Position numbers and translations under genes: made by a program. Positions 54,206 to 62,337 of a stretch of 64,000 nt of DNA are shown here, piece after piece (position 1 is the stretch's first letter; each line of letters opens with the position of its first letter). The notes below the pieces were generated by a model that searched no databases, was not told where the DNA came from, and was given only the letters and a program-made list of their open reading frames with translations. Source of the stretch: Burkholderiales bacterium. Its GTDB lineage: Bacteria > Pseudomonadota > Gammaproteobacteria > Burkholderiales > Burkholderiaceae_C. The stretch spans positions 1-64,000 of the forward strand of contig JAUVWL010000010.1 in assembly GCA_030604135.1 (NCBI GenBank), given 5' to 3'.

Positions 54206-56280
54206 GCTACTTCTCCAAGAATCGGGCCAATGCGGATGAGGTGGGTTTCAGGAATCTCGCTGTGCGCCAGGACCTGCAGACGGGGTGCGGATCGGCGCAG
54301 CAGCCGGGCCATGGCGGTTCGTATGGCATCGGGCACCAGCAGGCAGGCAGGCACGCCCTTTTCTTCCTGCCGGTTGGCCACTTCGGTGGCCGACTGAGTC
54401 AGCATCTCGGCCACCCCGGGGTCCAGGGCGCCGCCGGTTCCGCCGGCCAGCGCCTGCATGAGCAGGCGCTCCAGACCGGGTTCAATGGCAATGACTTCGA
54501 GTTCTTTGACCGGGCCGTAGATCTGCTGGACGATGGCCGGGGCCAGCGCCATGCGAACCCGGCGCGCCAGCTCGACCGGCTCGGTGGTTATGGCGGCGTT
54601 TTCGGCAATCGATTCGATGATGGTGCGGATGTCGCGCACGTGCACCGACTCTTCCAGCAGCAGCTGCAGCACTTTCTGGAAGGCGGCGATGGAGATCATC
54701 TTGGGAACGACTTCTTCGATCAGCTTGGGGGCCAGGCGGGTCACGTGTTCGACCAGGTCCTGGGTCTCTGTCCGGCTGAGCAAGCGCGCGGCCTGGACTT
54801 GCATCAAGTGTGACAAATGGGTCGCCAGCACAGTCTCGGAATCAACCACCGTAAAACCGGCCATTTGCGCGCTCTCACGCTGCTTCTCTTCGATCCAGTG
54901 CGCAGGCAGTCCAAACGCCGGGTCGGTGGTGGGGGTGCCGATCAAGGGGGTGCCGATGCCACCGGGATCGATGGCCAAAAACATGCCCGGGAACACCTCG
55001 CCCTCGCCCACCACCACGCCGCGCAACGTGATGCGGTAGGCGCTGGGGCGCAGCTCCAGGTTGTCGCGCACATGCACCGGCGGCGGAAGAAACCCCACCT
55101 CCTGGGCGAACTTTTTGCGCACCCCCTTGATGCGGGTCAGCAGGTCGCCCTGGCGGGTCTTGTCCACCATGGCAATCAGCCGGTAGCCCAGTTCCAGGCC
55201 AAGCAGATCGACCGGCTGCAGGTCGTCCCAGGTGGCCTCGCCGTCGCTGGTTTCGGGTGCCGCTGCCGGCGCCGGCTCCGGGCGAAGCTCCTCCTGGCGG
55301 CGCCACCATGCCAGGCCCCCGATGATGGCGGCAAACGACAGGAAAACGGCGTGGGGCATGCCCGGCACCACACCCAGCATGAACAGGACCGCGGCGGTGA
55401 TGCCCAGCACCTTGCTCGACAGAAACATCTGGCTGACGATCTGCCCGCCCAGGTCTGCATCCTTGCCCACACGCGAGACCACCATGGCCGCGGCCACCGA
55501 GATCAGCAGCGCCGGGATCTGGGCCACCAGCGCGTCACCGACTGCCAGCGTGATGTAGCTGTCGGCGGCGTCGCCCACCGACAGGTTGTGCTGCATCACA
55601 CCGACGGCGAAACCGCCGATGATGTTGATGATCAGGATCAGGATACCGGCGATGGCATCGCCCCGGACGAACTTGGAGGCACCGTCCATGGAGCCGAAGA
55701 ACTCGGCTTCCTCGCCCACCTCGGCGCGACGGCGTTTGGCCTCTTTCTCGTCGATAAGACCGGCCCCCAGGTCAGCATCGATGGCCATCTGTTTGCCGGG
55801 CATGGCATCCAGGGTGAAGCGGGCCGAGACCTCGGCAATCCGCTCCGATCCTTTGGTGATCACAACGAAGTTGATCACCACCAGAATGGCAAACACGATG
55901 AAGCCAACGGCGAAATTGCCGCCGATCAGAAAGGTTCCGAAGGCCTCGATCACCGCGCCGGCCGCGCCCGGTCCGGTGTGGCCTTCCATGAGCACCACGC
56001 GGGTGGAGGCCACGTTGAGCGACAGGCGCAGCAGCGTGGTGAGCAGCAGAACCGTGGGAAAGACCGAGAAGTCCAGCGGCCGCTTCATGTAGGCGGCGAC
56101 CATCATCACCGTCAGGGCCAGCGAGATGTTGAGCGTGAAGAAGGTGTCGAGCAGCCAGGGCCTCAGGGGCAGCACCATCATGGACAGCACCACCACCACC
56201 AGCAAGGGCGCCGCCAGGCCATGCGCCAGGGCCTGGTTGCGACCCAGCCATTGCTGAAGGACTTGCAGTTGGGCGTTCAT
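54202..56280 (-). CDS. flhA: flagellar export gate protein FlhA
   Basis: A 692-residue inner-membrane export-gate protein with about eight membrane segments in the first 330 residues. Signatures are LNISLALTVMMVAAYMKRPL, FSVFPTVLLLTTLLRLSLNV and RFTLDAMPGKQMAIDADLGA. The C-terminal cytoplasmic domain includes VRDNLELRPSAYRITLRGVV and SVHVRDIRTIIESIAENAAI. It begins 4 bp after the flhB stop and overlaps flhF. Confidence 0.95.
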   Translation of the reverse strand: MNAQLQVLQQWLGRNQALAHGLAAPLLVVVVLSMMVLPLRPWLLDTFFTLNISLALTVMMVAAYMKRPLDFSVFPTVLLLTTLLRLSLNVASTRVVLMEGHTGPGAAGAVIEAFGTFLIGGNFAVGFIVFAILVVINFVVITKGSERIAEVSARFTLDAMPGKQMAIDADLGAGLIDEKEAKRRRAEVGEEAEFFGSMDGASKFVRGDAIAGILILIINIIGGFAVGVMQHNLSVGDAADSYITLAVGDALVAQIPALLISVAAAMVVSRVGKDADLGGQIVSQMFLSSKVLGITAAVLFMLGVVPGMPHAVFLSFAAIIGGLAWWRRQEELRPEPAPAAAPETSDGEATWDDLQPVDLLGLELGYRLIAMVDKTRQGDLLTRIKGVRKKFAQEVGFLPPPVHVRDNLELRPSAYRITLRGVVVGEGEVFPGMFLAIDPGGIGTPLIGTPTTDPAFGLPAHWIEEKQRESAQMAGFTVVDSETVLATHLSHLMQVQAARLLSRTETQDLVEHVTRLAPKLIEEVVPKMISIAAFQKVLQLLLEESVHVRDIRTIIESIAENAAITTEPVELARRVRMALAPAIVQQIYGPVKELEVIAIEPGLERLLMQALAGGTGGALDPGVAEMLTQSATEVANRQEEKGVPACLLVPDAIRTAMARLLRRSAPRLQVLAHSEIPETHLIRIGPILGEVA

Positions 56281-56283
56281 CGG

Positions 56284-57435
56284 TCAGTTTCCTTGGACGA
56301 CTGGTTTCCAGTGCGGATCCAGTTCGGGTGGCACCTCGGGCACCGGCATCTCGCCGGGCATCACGCCCTGGCCGCGCAGGGCGGCCTTGAGCTGGTACAC
56401 ATAGGCCAGCACCTGGGCCACGGCGGTGTAGAGCGCCGAGGGGATTTCTTCCCCGATCTCGCCGTGGGCGTACAAGGCCCGCGCCAGCATGGGGGCCTGC
56501 AGCACCGGCACGGACGCGCCTTTGGCCACGTCACGGATGCGCAACGCCAGCAGGTCCACTCCCTTGGCGACCACCCGGGGGGCGCGCATGGTGGCGTCGT
56601 CGTAGCAGATCGCCACGGCATAGTGGGTCGGGTTCATCACCACCAGGTCGGCCTTGGGCACCGCAGTGATGCTGTTGCGCTGGGCGAGTTCACGCTGTCG
56701 GGCGCGCCGCCGGCCTTTCATGTGCGGGTCACCCTCGCTTTCCTTGTGCTCCCGCTTGACTTCCTGGTGCGACATGCGCATGCGGTGGGCGTGCAAAAAG
56801 CGCTGGGTCGGCACGTCGATGATGGCAAAGAACAGCACCACCAGCAGCAGCATGCCCACACCCATCGCCATCCAGCTGGCCAGCTGACCGATCGCTGTTT
56901 CCAGCGGTCGTAGCAGCAAACCGGCAAAGGCCTCGACGTGCGAGGCGATGAAGCGCCAGGCCACCACACCGACGATGGCGGTGATGCCGGTGAGCTTGAA
57001 GGTCTCGACCAGTTGCTGGCGCGAAAACAGCCGGCCGAAGCCCTTGAACAGGCTCAGCCGCGACAGGTCGGGCGTGATGGGTTTGGTGCTCAGGGCCCAG
57101 CTGCCGGACACCAGCATCGAGAACACCGCCACCGCCAGCACCATCAAGCCCAGAGGGATGGCCAGGGACAAGCCCTGGATGACGGCGTGCACCAGACGCT
57201 CGAACATCTGCTCGGGGTGGGCCAGCACCGCCTGGTCGAAGCGCAGCTGGGTCTGCATGGCCGTGCGCAAGCGTTCGAAGCCCATCGGCGCCAGTGCCAG
57301 CAACACCATGGCACCGCCACCCAGGACCGCCAGGTTCGACAAGTCCTTGGAGCGCGCAACCTGACCGTCGTCGCGCGCCTTTTTCAGGCGCTGCGGTGTG
57401 GCGGGAAGGCTTTTTTCCTGGCTGGAGGACTCCAT
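56284..57435 (-). CDS. flhB: flagellar export switch protein FlhB
   Basis: A 383-residue protein with four membrane segments and the self-cleaving NPTH motif (268-271, VVMNPTHYAVAI) that switches export from rod/hook to filament substrates. The N-terminus (TPQRLKKARDDGQVARSKDL) is typical. A 10-bp palindrome lies 4 bp upstream of its start codon. Confidence 0.95.
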   Translation of the reverse strand: MESSSQEKSLPATPQRLKKARDDGQVARSKDLSNLAVLGGGAMVLLALAPMGFERLRTAMQTQLRFDQAVLAHPEQMFERLVHAVIQGLSLAIPLGLMVLAVAVFSMLVSGSWALSTKPITPDLSRLSLFKGFGRLFSRQQLVETFKLTGITAIVGVVAWRFIASHVEAFAGLLLRPLETAIGQLASWMAMGVGMLLLVVLFFAIIDVPTQRFLHAHRMRMSHQEVKREHKESEGDPHMKGRRRARQRELAQRNSITAVPKADLVVMNPTHYAVAICYDDATMRAPRVVAKGVDLLALRIRDVAKGASVPVLQAPMLARALYAHGEIGEEIPSALYTAVAQVLAYVYQLKAALRGQGVMPGEMPVPEVPPELDPHWKPVVQGN

Positions 57436-57439
57436 GGCT

Positions 57440-57465
57440 CGGTCACATCAAAGGGGATGTGACCG
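57440..57465 (-). promoter_or_regulatory. perfect palindrome in the flhB 5' leader
   Basis: CGGTCACATC (57440-57449) and GATGTGACCG (57456-57465) are exact complements around a 6-nt loop, 4 bp before the flhB ATG. As RNA it would sequester the ribosome-binding region; as DNA it could be an operator. No Shine-Dalgarno sequence is seen outside it. Confidence 0.55.
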
Positions 57466-57570
57466 ATTGTGGAAGTCAAGGGGCCTGGGGAAAGGGAAGA
57501 AAAGGTGGCCGCACAAGGCGCTTATCGCCGCCACAGGATGCACCGGCCCCGAAGGGCCGGCCAAGCGCAC

Positions 57571-58182
57571 TCAGAAACCGAGGCTGGCCAGCAAGTCGTC
57601 GACCTGCTTCTGGTCATTGACCACGTCGGTTCGCCCCTCGGGGTTGACCACCGGCCCGGACAGCTCGTAGGCCTGGTCCTGGCCGGGCTGGCCTGTGGGG
57701 GCCGCCTGCAGCAGCAGGCCCAGCAACTGCTCTTCAATGGTGCTGGCCAGTTGCACCACCCGGTTGATCACCTGTCCGGTCAGATCGTGAAAGTCCTGGG
57801 CCATCATGATCTCGGTCAGGCGCGCATCGTTCTTTTCGCTCAGCTCCACCACCTCCTGGGACCAGTTCACCAGCTCCGGCATGGCCTTGGGCAGTCCGGG
57901 AACCCGGGAAATGGTGTCGACGAGTTGGCGCCCTCGCTGGGTGATCTGCTCCTGGTCGGTCTTGGCCACCTCCACATGGCCCAGCACCTTTTCGGCGGCT
58001 TCTCCCGTCAGCCGCGCGATGTAGGAAAGGCGGCTCTGCGCATCGGGCAACTGCTCGACCGTGCCTTTGAGCTTGTCGGTGTAGCCCAGCTCTTTCAGGG
58101 CCTCGTGCAACTGCCGGGTGATGGTTCCCAGCTGGCGGAACATTTCGTTGTCGGCGGACTTCGTCGGATTGCTTTCAGACAT
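57571..58182 (-). CDS. cheZ: chemotaxis phosphatase CheZ
   Basis: A 203-residue phosphatase that removes phosphate from CheY. The central four-helix bundle contains MMAQDFHDLTGQVINRVVQL with the catalytic Asp/Gln pair. The C-terminal CheY-binding helix is VDDLLASLGF. The start at 58182 has GGGAG at proper distance; an ATG at 58197 that overlaps the cheY stop would add five residues. Confidence 0.93.
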   Translation of the reverse strand: MSESNPTKSADNEMFRQLGTITRQLHEALKELGYTDKLKGTVEQLPDAQSRLSYIARLTGEAAEKVLGHVEVAKTDQEQITQRGRQLVDTISRVPGLPKAMPELVNWSQEVVELSEKNDARLTEIMMAQDFHDLTGQVINRVVQLASTIEEQLLGLLLQAAPTGQPGQDQAYELSGPVVNPEGRTDVVNDQKQVDDLLASLGF

Positions 58183-58193
58183 GTCATCTCCCT

Positions 58194-58580
58194 TCAAAGA
58201 CCCAGCTTCTTGAAAATGTTGGCCAGCTTCTCTTCCAGTGTGGCTTTGGTGAAGGGCTTGACGATGTAGCCCGCCGCGCCTCCCTGGGCCGCCATCACGA
58301 TGTCCTCCTTGCGCGCCTCGGCCGTGACCATCAGCACCGGCAGGTGCTTGAGCGCCGGGTCGGCCTTGATTTGCGAGAGCAGCTCGAAGCCATTCATGTT
58401 CGGCATGTTGATGTCGCTCACCACGAAGTTGAAGTTGCCGTTGCGCAGCTTGTTCAAGGCGATGGCCCCGTCCTCGGCTTCGTCGGCGTCGGCATGACCG
58501 ATCTCCTTGAGCAGGTTGCGCACAATGCGGCGCATGGTCGAGAAGTCGTCAACGATCAGGAATTTCATCGGAGTGGACAT
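58194..58580 (-). CDS. cheY: chemotaxis response regulator CheY
   Basis: A 128-residue single receiver domain. Acid pocket Asp11-Asp12, phosphorylation site Asp56 ([12 protein letters not shown]) and Lys in IVKPFTK are all present. It binds the flagellar switch when phosphorylated. The start at 58580 gives the standard length; a 5-residue longer form starts at 58595. The kinase CheA and receptors are not in the window. Confidence 0.95.
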   Translation of the reverse strand: MSTPMKFLIVDDFSTMRRIVRNLLKEIGHADADEAEDGAIALNKLRNGNFNFVVSDINMPNMNGFELLSQIKADPALKHLPVLMVTAEARKEDIVMAAQGGAAGYIVKPFTKATLEEKLANIFKKLGL

Positions 58581-58624
58581 GCAGTGCTCCTGCAAGATGG
58601 GGGTTCAGGCGTTCCGGGCGCCGC

Positions 58625-59557
58625 TCAACGCGGGCCCTCTGGCAGCAGTTTCGACAGATCGCCGACATTCTGTAGTGCCGGTACCGCCGCCCCCGAGGGC
58701 AGCAGCCGTTCTTCGGCCTCCTGCGTCAACACCACGATGCTGATGCGGCGGTTGGTCGGGTCGTTCGGGCGCTCCGGGTGCAAAAGGCGGCTGGAGGCCA
58801 GGCCTTCGACCCGCAGCAACTTGTCGTCGGGCAGACCACCGGCCACCAGCTCGCGGCGCGAGGCATTGGCACGGTCGGCCGACAGTTCCCAGTTGCTGTA
58901 GCCACGCTGGCCACTTCCGAAGGGCACCGCATCGGTGTGGCCCGCCAGCGCGATGCGGTTCTCCACATCGCCCAGCGCGGCACCAATGGCGCGCAGAATC
59001 TCACGCATATAGGGTTTGACGAGGGCGCTGCCGGTGTCGAACATGGGCCGGTTCTGCTCATCGACGATCTGGATGTACAGCCCGTCGGGGGTCTTGTCCA
59101 GGCGGATCTGGGAGCCGAACTCGGCCAGCTGAGGCACGGTCGCAATCAACTCCTGCATCTTGAGCTGCAGTGCGTCGATGCGGGCTGCATCGCGGCGCGC
59201 CTGCTCGGCGCGCGCCATCTGGGCACCCACCAGCTTGGCGGCCCGTTCGGCATCACCGGCGTCCACCTGCCCCGATGACCGGCTCAGGTCGCGACCACCA
59301 CCGGGCAGGATGCTGTCGCTGTTGCCGGTGCCGTCACCGCCCATCAGCGATACTTTCACCGGGTTGCTGAAATAGCTGGCAATGCCCTCGAGCTCGCCCT
59401 TGGCGGTCGAACCGAGCAGCCACATCAGGAGGAAGAAGGCCATCATGGCAGTCACAAAGTCGGCGTAGGCGATCTTCCAGGCACCACCGTGCGCCGCGTG
59501 CCCGCCCTTCTTGACGCGCTTGATGATGATCGGTTGAAGCTTCTTCCCGTCAGCCAT
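58625..59557 (-). CDS. motB: flagellar motor stator MotB
   Basis: A 310-residue stator subunit. One membrane segment with the proton-binding Asp is in IAYADFVTAMMAFFLLMWLL. The C-terminal OmpA-like peptidoglycan-binding domain includes RIALAGHTDAVPFGSGQRGY and RRISIVV. The sequence around the Asp fits a proton-driven motor. The start at 59557 was chosen; a longer frame to 59623 only translates repeat copy C. It lies 45 nt upstream of the cheY start codon. Confidence 0.94.
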   Translation of the reverse strand: MADGKKLQPIIIKRVKKGGHAAHGGAWKIAYADFVTAMMAFFLLMWLLGSTAKGELEGIASYFSNPVKVSLMGGDGTGNSDSILPGGGRDLSRSSGQVDAGDAERAAKLVGAQMARAEQARRDAARIDALQLKMQELIATVPQLAEFGSQIRLDKTPDGLYIQIVDEQNRPMFDTGSALVKPYMREILRAIGAALGDVENRIALAGHTDAVPFGSGQRGYSNWELSADRANASRRELVAGGLPDDKLLRVEGLASSRLLHPERPNDPTNRRISIVVLTQEAEERLLPSGAAVPALQNVGDLSKLLPEGPR

Positions 59558-59562
59558 GATTG

Positions 59563-59640
59563 GCCCCCCCCTGCCGCGCTTCGCGCGATCCCCAAAGGGG
59601 GACGGCACTGGCGGCCCGGCCAAGCCGGTTCCGCGGTGCC
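59563..59640 (+). repeat. dispersed intergenic repeat, copy C, inside the motA-motB spacer
   Basis: About 78 bp beginning CCCCCCCTGCCGCGCTTCGC and containing GCGGCCCGGCCAAGCCGGTT. It fills most of the 117-bp space between the motA stop and the motB start. It is in the same orientation as copies A and B on the plus strand, and thus antisense to the mot operon. It adds a hairpin-prone spacer to a stator operon that is usually tightly spaced. Confidence 0.8.
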
Positions 59641-59674
59641 CTGGCCAAAACTGCCTTCAAGCGCAAGCGTCTCA

Positions 59675-60535
59675 TCACTTTTTGCCTTTCACGTGGCTCT
59701 CGAGTTCGGTGAACGTCGGGCGCTCGGTGGAATTGAGCACCTTGCGGCCGAACTCGATGGCTGTGGCCGGGGCGTAGCCCTGCATGCTGGCCAGCAAAGT
59801 GGTCTTGATGCATTGCAGCTCCTTGCCGCCCTCTTCCATCTTCTGGTCGATCACACCGGCCAGGGGCTCGGCAATCGCATAGGCCAGAAAAATGCCCAGA
59901 AAGGTGCCCACCAGTGCCGAGCCGATCATGGCGCCGAGCACCGCCGGTGGCTGACCCACCGAACCCATGGTCTTGATCACGCCCAGCACGGCGGCCACAA
60001 TGCCGAATGCCGGCAGGCCACCGGCCACGCGCGTGAGGGCCGCCACCGGGGCATGGGCCTCGTGGTGGTGGGTCTCGATCTCGCTGTCCATCAAGGACTC
60101 GATCTCATGGGCATTGAGGTTGCCCGAGACCATCATGCGCAGGTAGTCGGTGATGAACTCGACCACATGGTGGTCCGACGCAATTGTTGCGTACTTCTTG
60201 AAGATGGGCGACTGGTCGGGGTTCTCCACATCCTGTTCGATCGCCATCAGGCCTTCCTTGCGTGCCTTCTGCAGCAGGTCGTACAGCAGGGCCAGCAACT
60301 CCATGTAACGCGCCTTGGTGTACTTGGAGCCCTTCAAGGCCATCGGGATGGCCTTGAGCGTGGCCTTGAGCACCTTGGGCTGGTTGTTGACGACAAAGGC
60401 GCCAAGCGCACCACCGCCGATGATCAGCATCTCGATCGGCAGTGCGGCAAGGATCACCATCATGTTGCCACCCGCAATCATGAAGCCGCCGAACACGCAG
60501 CCCAGTGCAACGAGATAACCGATGATGACAAACAT
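59675..60535 (-). CDS. motA: flagellar motor stator MotA
   Basis: A 286-residue stator subunit with four membrane segments. Conserved blocks are MFVIIGYLVALGCVFGGFMI, the cytoplasmic charged loop, and GGLPAFGIVAAVLGVIKTMG with the Pro of segment 3. It forms the proton channel with MotB. It starts the motA-motB-cheY-cheZ-flhB-flhA-flhF-FlhG-like-fliA operon and has a sigma-28 promoter upstream. Confidence 0.95.
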   Translation of the reverse strand: MFVIIGYLVALGCVFGGFMIAGGNMMVILAALPIEMLIIGGGALGAFVVNNQPKVLKATLKAIPMALKGSKYTKARYMELLALLYDLLQKARKEGLMAIEQDVENPDQSPIFKKYATIASDHHVVEFITDYLRMMVSGNLNAHEIESLMDSEIETHHHEAHAPVAALTRVAGGLPAFGIVAAVLGVIKTMGSVGQPPAVLGAMIGSALVGTFLGIFLAYAIAEPLAGVIDQKMEEGGKELQCIKTTLLASMQGYAPATAIEFGRKVLNSTERPTFTELESHVKGKK

Positions 60536-60604
60536 GGGAGCGGTCGAGGTTGAGGAATCGGGGCTGTGGGGGCGGGTGGACCTTGGCCACCCACCACACA
60601 GCTT

Positions 60605-60631
60605 CTATCGGTCGACTCTAGAAGGGATTGA
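60605..60631 (-). promoter_or_regulatory. sigma-28 promoter of motA
   Basis: On the minus strand TCAA (60631-60628), 15 bp, then ACCGATAG (60612-60605) match the sigma-28 consensus TAAA-N15-GCCGATAA at 9 of 12. It lies 69 bp upstream of the motA start and just after the flhDC terminator. Confidence 0.7.
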
Positions 60632-60647
60632 GGGTGCCAATAAACGC

Positions 60648-60674
60648 AAAAAGGACCTCATGCGAGGTCCTTTT
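60648..60674 (-). terminator. intrinsic terminator of flhDC
   Basis: AAAAGGACCTC (60649-60659) pairs with GAGGTCCTTTT (60664-60674), an 11-bp stem with a 4-nt loop. It is followed on the minus strand by a five-U run, and A and T runs on both sides could allow bidirectional use. It lies 46 bp beyond the flhC stop. Confidence 0.88.
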
Positions 60675-60720
60675 CGGGCTTTGAGCCGGCGCCACCGGTG
60701 GCTGGCCACCGGCTACGGGC

Positions 60721-61257
60721 TCAGTGCAGGCGCAGGCCACCGGCTGCGCTGCCCTTGCCGGCCCGGGCTGGTGGCTCACAAAGGCCACAGACAAAGTTCC
60801 TGGCGTTCTCGTAGGGTTCGGAAACAAAGTGCCCCCCACAGCACGAGCACTTGGTGAGTGTCAGCATGCCGTTGTCCACAAACTTGACCAGGCGCCAGGC
60901 GCGGGTGACCGACAACAGGGGCTCGACCTCGCTGGCCTGCATCTGGTCGCTGTAGAGCCGGTAGGCCTTGATCACCGTGTCGATCTCTTCGAGCTCGCTC
61001 GACTTCGAGAGGTACTCGTGGATGTTCAGGAACAGCGACGCGTGGATGTTGGGCTGCCAGGTCAGGAACCAGTCGGTCGAGAACGGAAGCTGACCCTTGG
61101 ATGGCGACTTGCCGGCCACTTCCTTGTAAAGGCGCAACAGGCGCTCGTAGGACAAGCCGGTTTCGTACTCCAGCACCTGCAGGCGGGCGCCCAGCTGGAT
61201 CAGGGCGATGGCGCGCTCGATGTCACGCGACTCGTTGAGAATGCTCTTGGCTGCCAT
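60721..61257 (-). CDS. flhC: flagellar master regulator subunit FlhC
   Basis: A 178-residue subunit of the FlhD4C2 activator. The DNA-binding/zinc region shows Cys pairs CSCC (near 138) and CGLC (near 158). The N-terminus (RDIERAIALIQLGARLQVLE) and FSTDWFLTWQPNIHASLFLN are typical. Its Ala/Gly-rich C-terminal tail is about 20 residues beyond the last Cys. It follows flhD by 46 bp. Confidence 0.94.
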   Translation of the reverse strand: MAAKSILNESRDIERAIALIQLGARLQVLEYETGLSYERLLRLYKEVAGKSPSKGQLPFSTDWFLTWQPNIHASLFLNIHEYLSKSSELEEIDTVIKAYRLYSDQMQASEVEPLLSVTRAWRLVKFVDNGMLTLTKCSCCGGHFVSEPYENARNFVCGLCEPPARAGKGSAAGGLRLH

Positions 61258-61303
61258 GGTCGGTCCCTCCCTGGGGTGCTTCGTGCTGACGGGGCGTTGA
61301 GTA

Positions 61304-61648
61304 TCAGTGCGCGGTGGCCGCGGCCATGCTGTCGGCGTAACGGCCGGCCATCAGGATGCTGGCGTGTAGCTGGGTGGTGGTGCTGTTGTCCACCTTGCGC
61401 ACGTTGTGGTTGGTCAACAGGTTCCACACCAGGTCGTCGTCGACGCGGAAGCGGCACAGCAACATGTTGCTCGAAGCGATCTTCAGCAGCTGGGCGGTCG
61501 AGAGCATGCCCAGCAGGTCGGCGGCCTCTTCCGTCAGGCCCAGGCGGAACAGCGCCTCGGCGCGGTCCTTGCGGATCAGGTTCTGCGCCAGCATCAGGTA
61601 GGTGAGGTTGGCTTCGCGGATCTCGGCGAGAATCTGATCGTTGTCCAT
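61304..61648 (-). CDS. flhD: flagellar master regulator subunit FlhD
   Basis: A 114-residue helical subunit of FlhD4C2. MDNDQILAEIREANLTYLML and RLGLTEEAADLLGMLSTAQL are typical. FlhDC activates class II genes with the sigma-70 polymerase. The operon starts here; its promoter must lie in the 689-bp region shared with fliC. Confidence 0.94.
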   Translation of the reverse strand: MDNDQILAEIREANLTYLMLAQNLIRKDRAEALFRLGLTEEAADLLGMLSTAQLLKIASSNMLLCRFRVDDDLVWNLLTNHNVRKVDNSTTTQLHASILMAGRYADSMAAATAH

Positions 61649-62337
61649 CGTGGGCTCCTTGAGGTCGGTGTGTGTCTGAGTGACTGAGGCGGTGACAAAC
61701 TGCTTGTCGATGTGAGTGATTGTGTCGGCCGCAAAAAAATCTTGAATCGGCGAATGTCTGTTTGACCCGTCAGCCAGCGCCTGACGGCTTGTCAGGTTTC
61801 TTCCTACATAGGCAGCAAAACCCGCCTGCCGCTGGCATCCGACAAACGGTCATGCCGGCGCTCTGCGGCCTCAGGGAGACAGGCCTGTCAGACGGGGGCC
61901 CGGGCCGGCCACGCTCCAACGGCCGCACCTGGTAGCCGCAAGCGGCCAGCCATCAGGACAGGCGGCCCTTCAGGCCCGATGGGTGGCCAGACAAGCCCCT
62001 ACAGCCGGCCCCGGCGGTGCCGACAACGCGGCCTGGATGCGGCAGGCGGACCGCAGCAACCAGAAGAAAGAAAAGCCCCGCGTATAGCCTGCTTTTTTGC
62101 GAGTTGGGTGGCATGGGCCCGTTAAAGAATGCAGGCGGTGCTCCGAAATTGAACCCAACGAACTTCTTCAAAGGTTCGTCGTCCGGCAAGCCGATGCGGC
62201 GAGGCCATCCCAGGTCCCACAGACCCGGGGCCCTCACACAGACAGCTCCGGTCAGTGCAGTCGGTTCCCTCGGGGGCCGGCAGTCAGATTGGCAGCAATG
62301 CCGGATCACATCGCTCGACTTTTTTTAGGAGTTAGTC
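61649..62337. other. long divergent region between flhD and fliC
   Basis: This 689-bp region has no convincing gene. It contains the sigma-28 promoter of fliC (62123-62149) and a fliC leader of about 180 nt ending in AGGAG (62327-62331). It must also hold the flhDC promoter on the minus strand. A small stem CCTGAC-N5-GTCAGG (61780-61796) lies in the presumed flhD leader. The length of the flhD side suggests several regulator inputs, but no specific site was assigned. Confidence 0.55.
62123..62149 (+). promoter_or_regulatory. sigma-28 promoter of fliC
   Basis: TAAA (62123-62126), 15 bp, then TCCGAAAT (62142-62149) match the sigma-28 consensus at 9 of 12 positions. The predicted leader to the fliC start is about 180 nt. 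Confidence 0.65.

Noticed and set aside
54817..56913. A 698-codon plus-strand open frame opposite flhA and flhB.
   Set aside because: The antisense strand encodes clear FlhA and FlhB. The shadow has a His/Gln-rich composition without domains.
57543..57560. CCGGCCC-CGAA-GGGCCGG stem after cheZ as an intrinsic terminator.
   Set aside because: There is no U-tract on the minus strand, and the operon appears to continue into flhB. It is at most a weak hairpin.
59558..59623. N-terminal extension of MotB.
   Set aside because: The extra residues translate the dispersed repeat copy C. The Met at 59557 begins the conserved MotB sequence.
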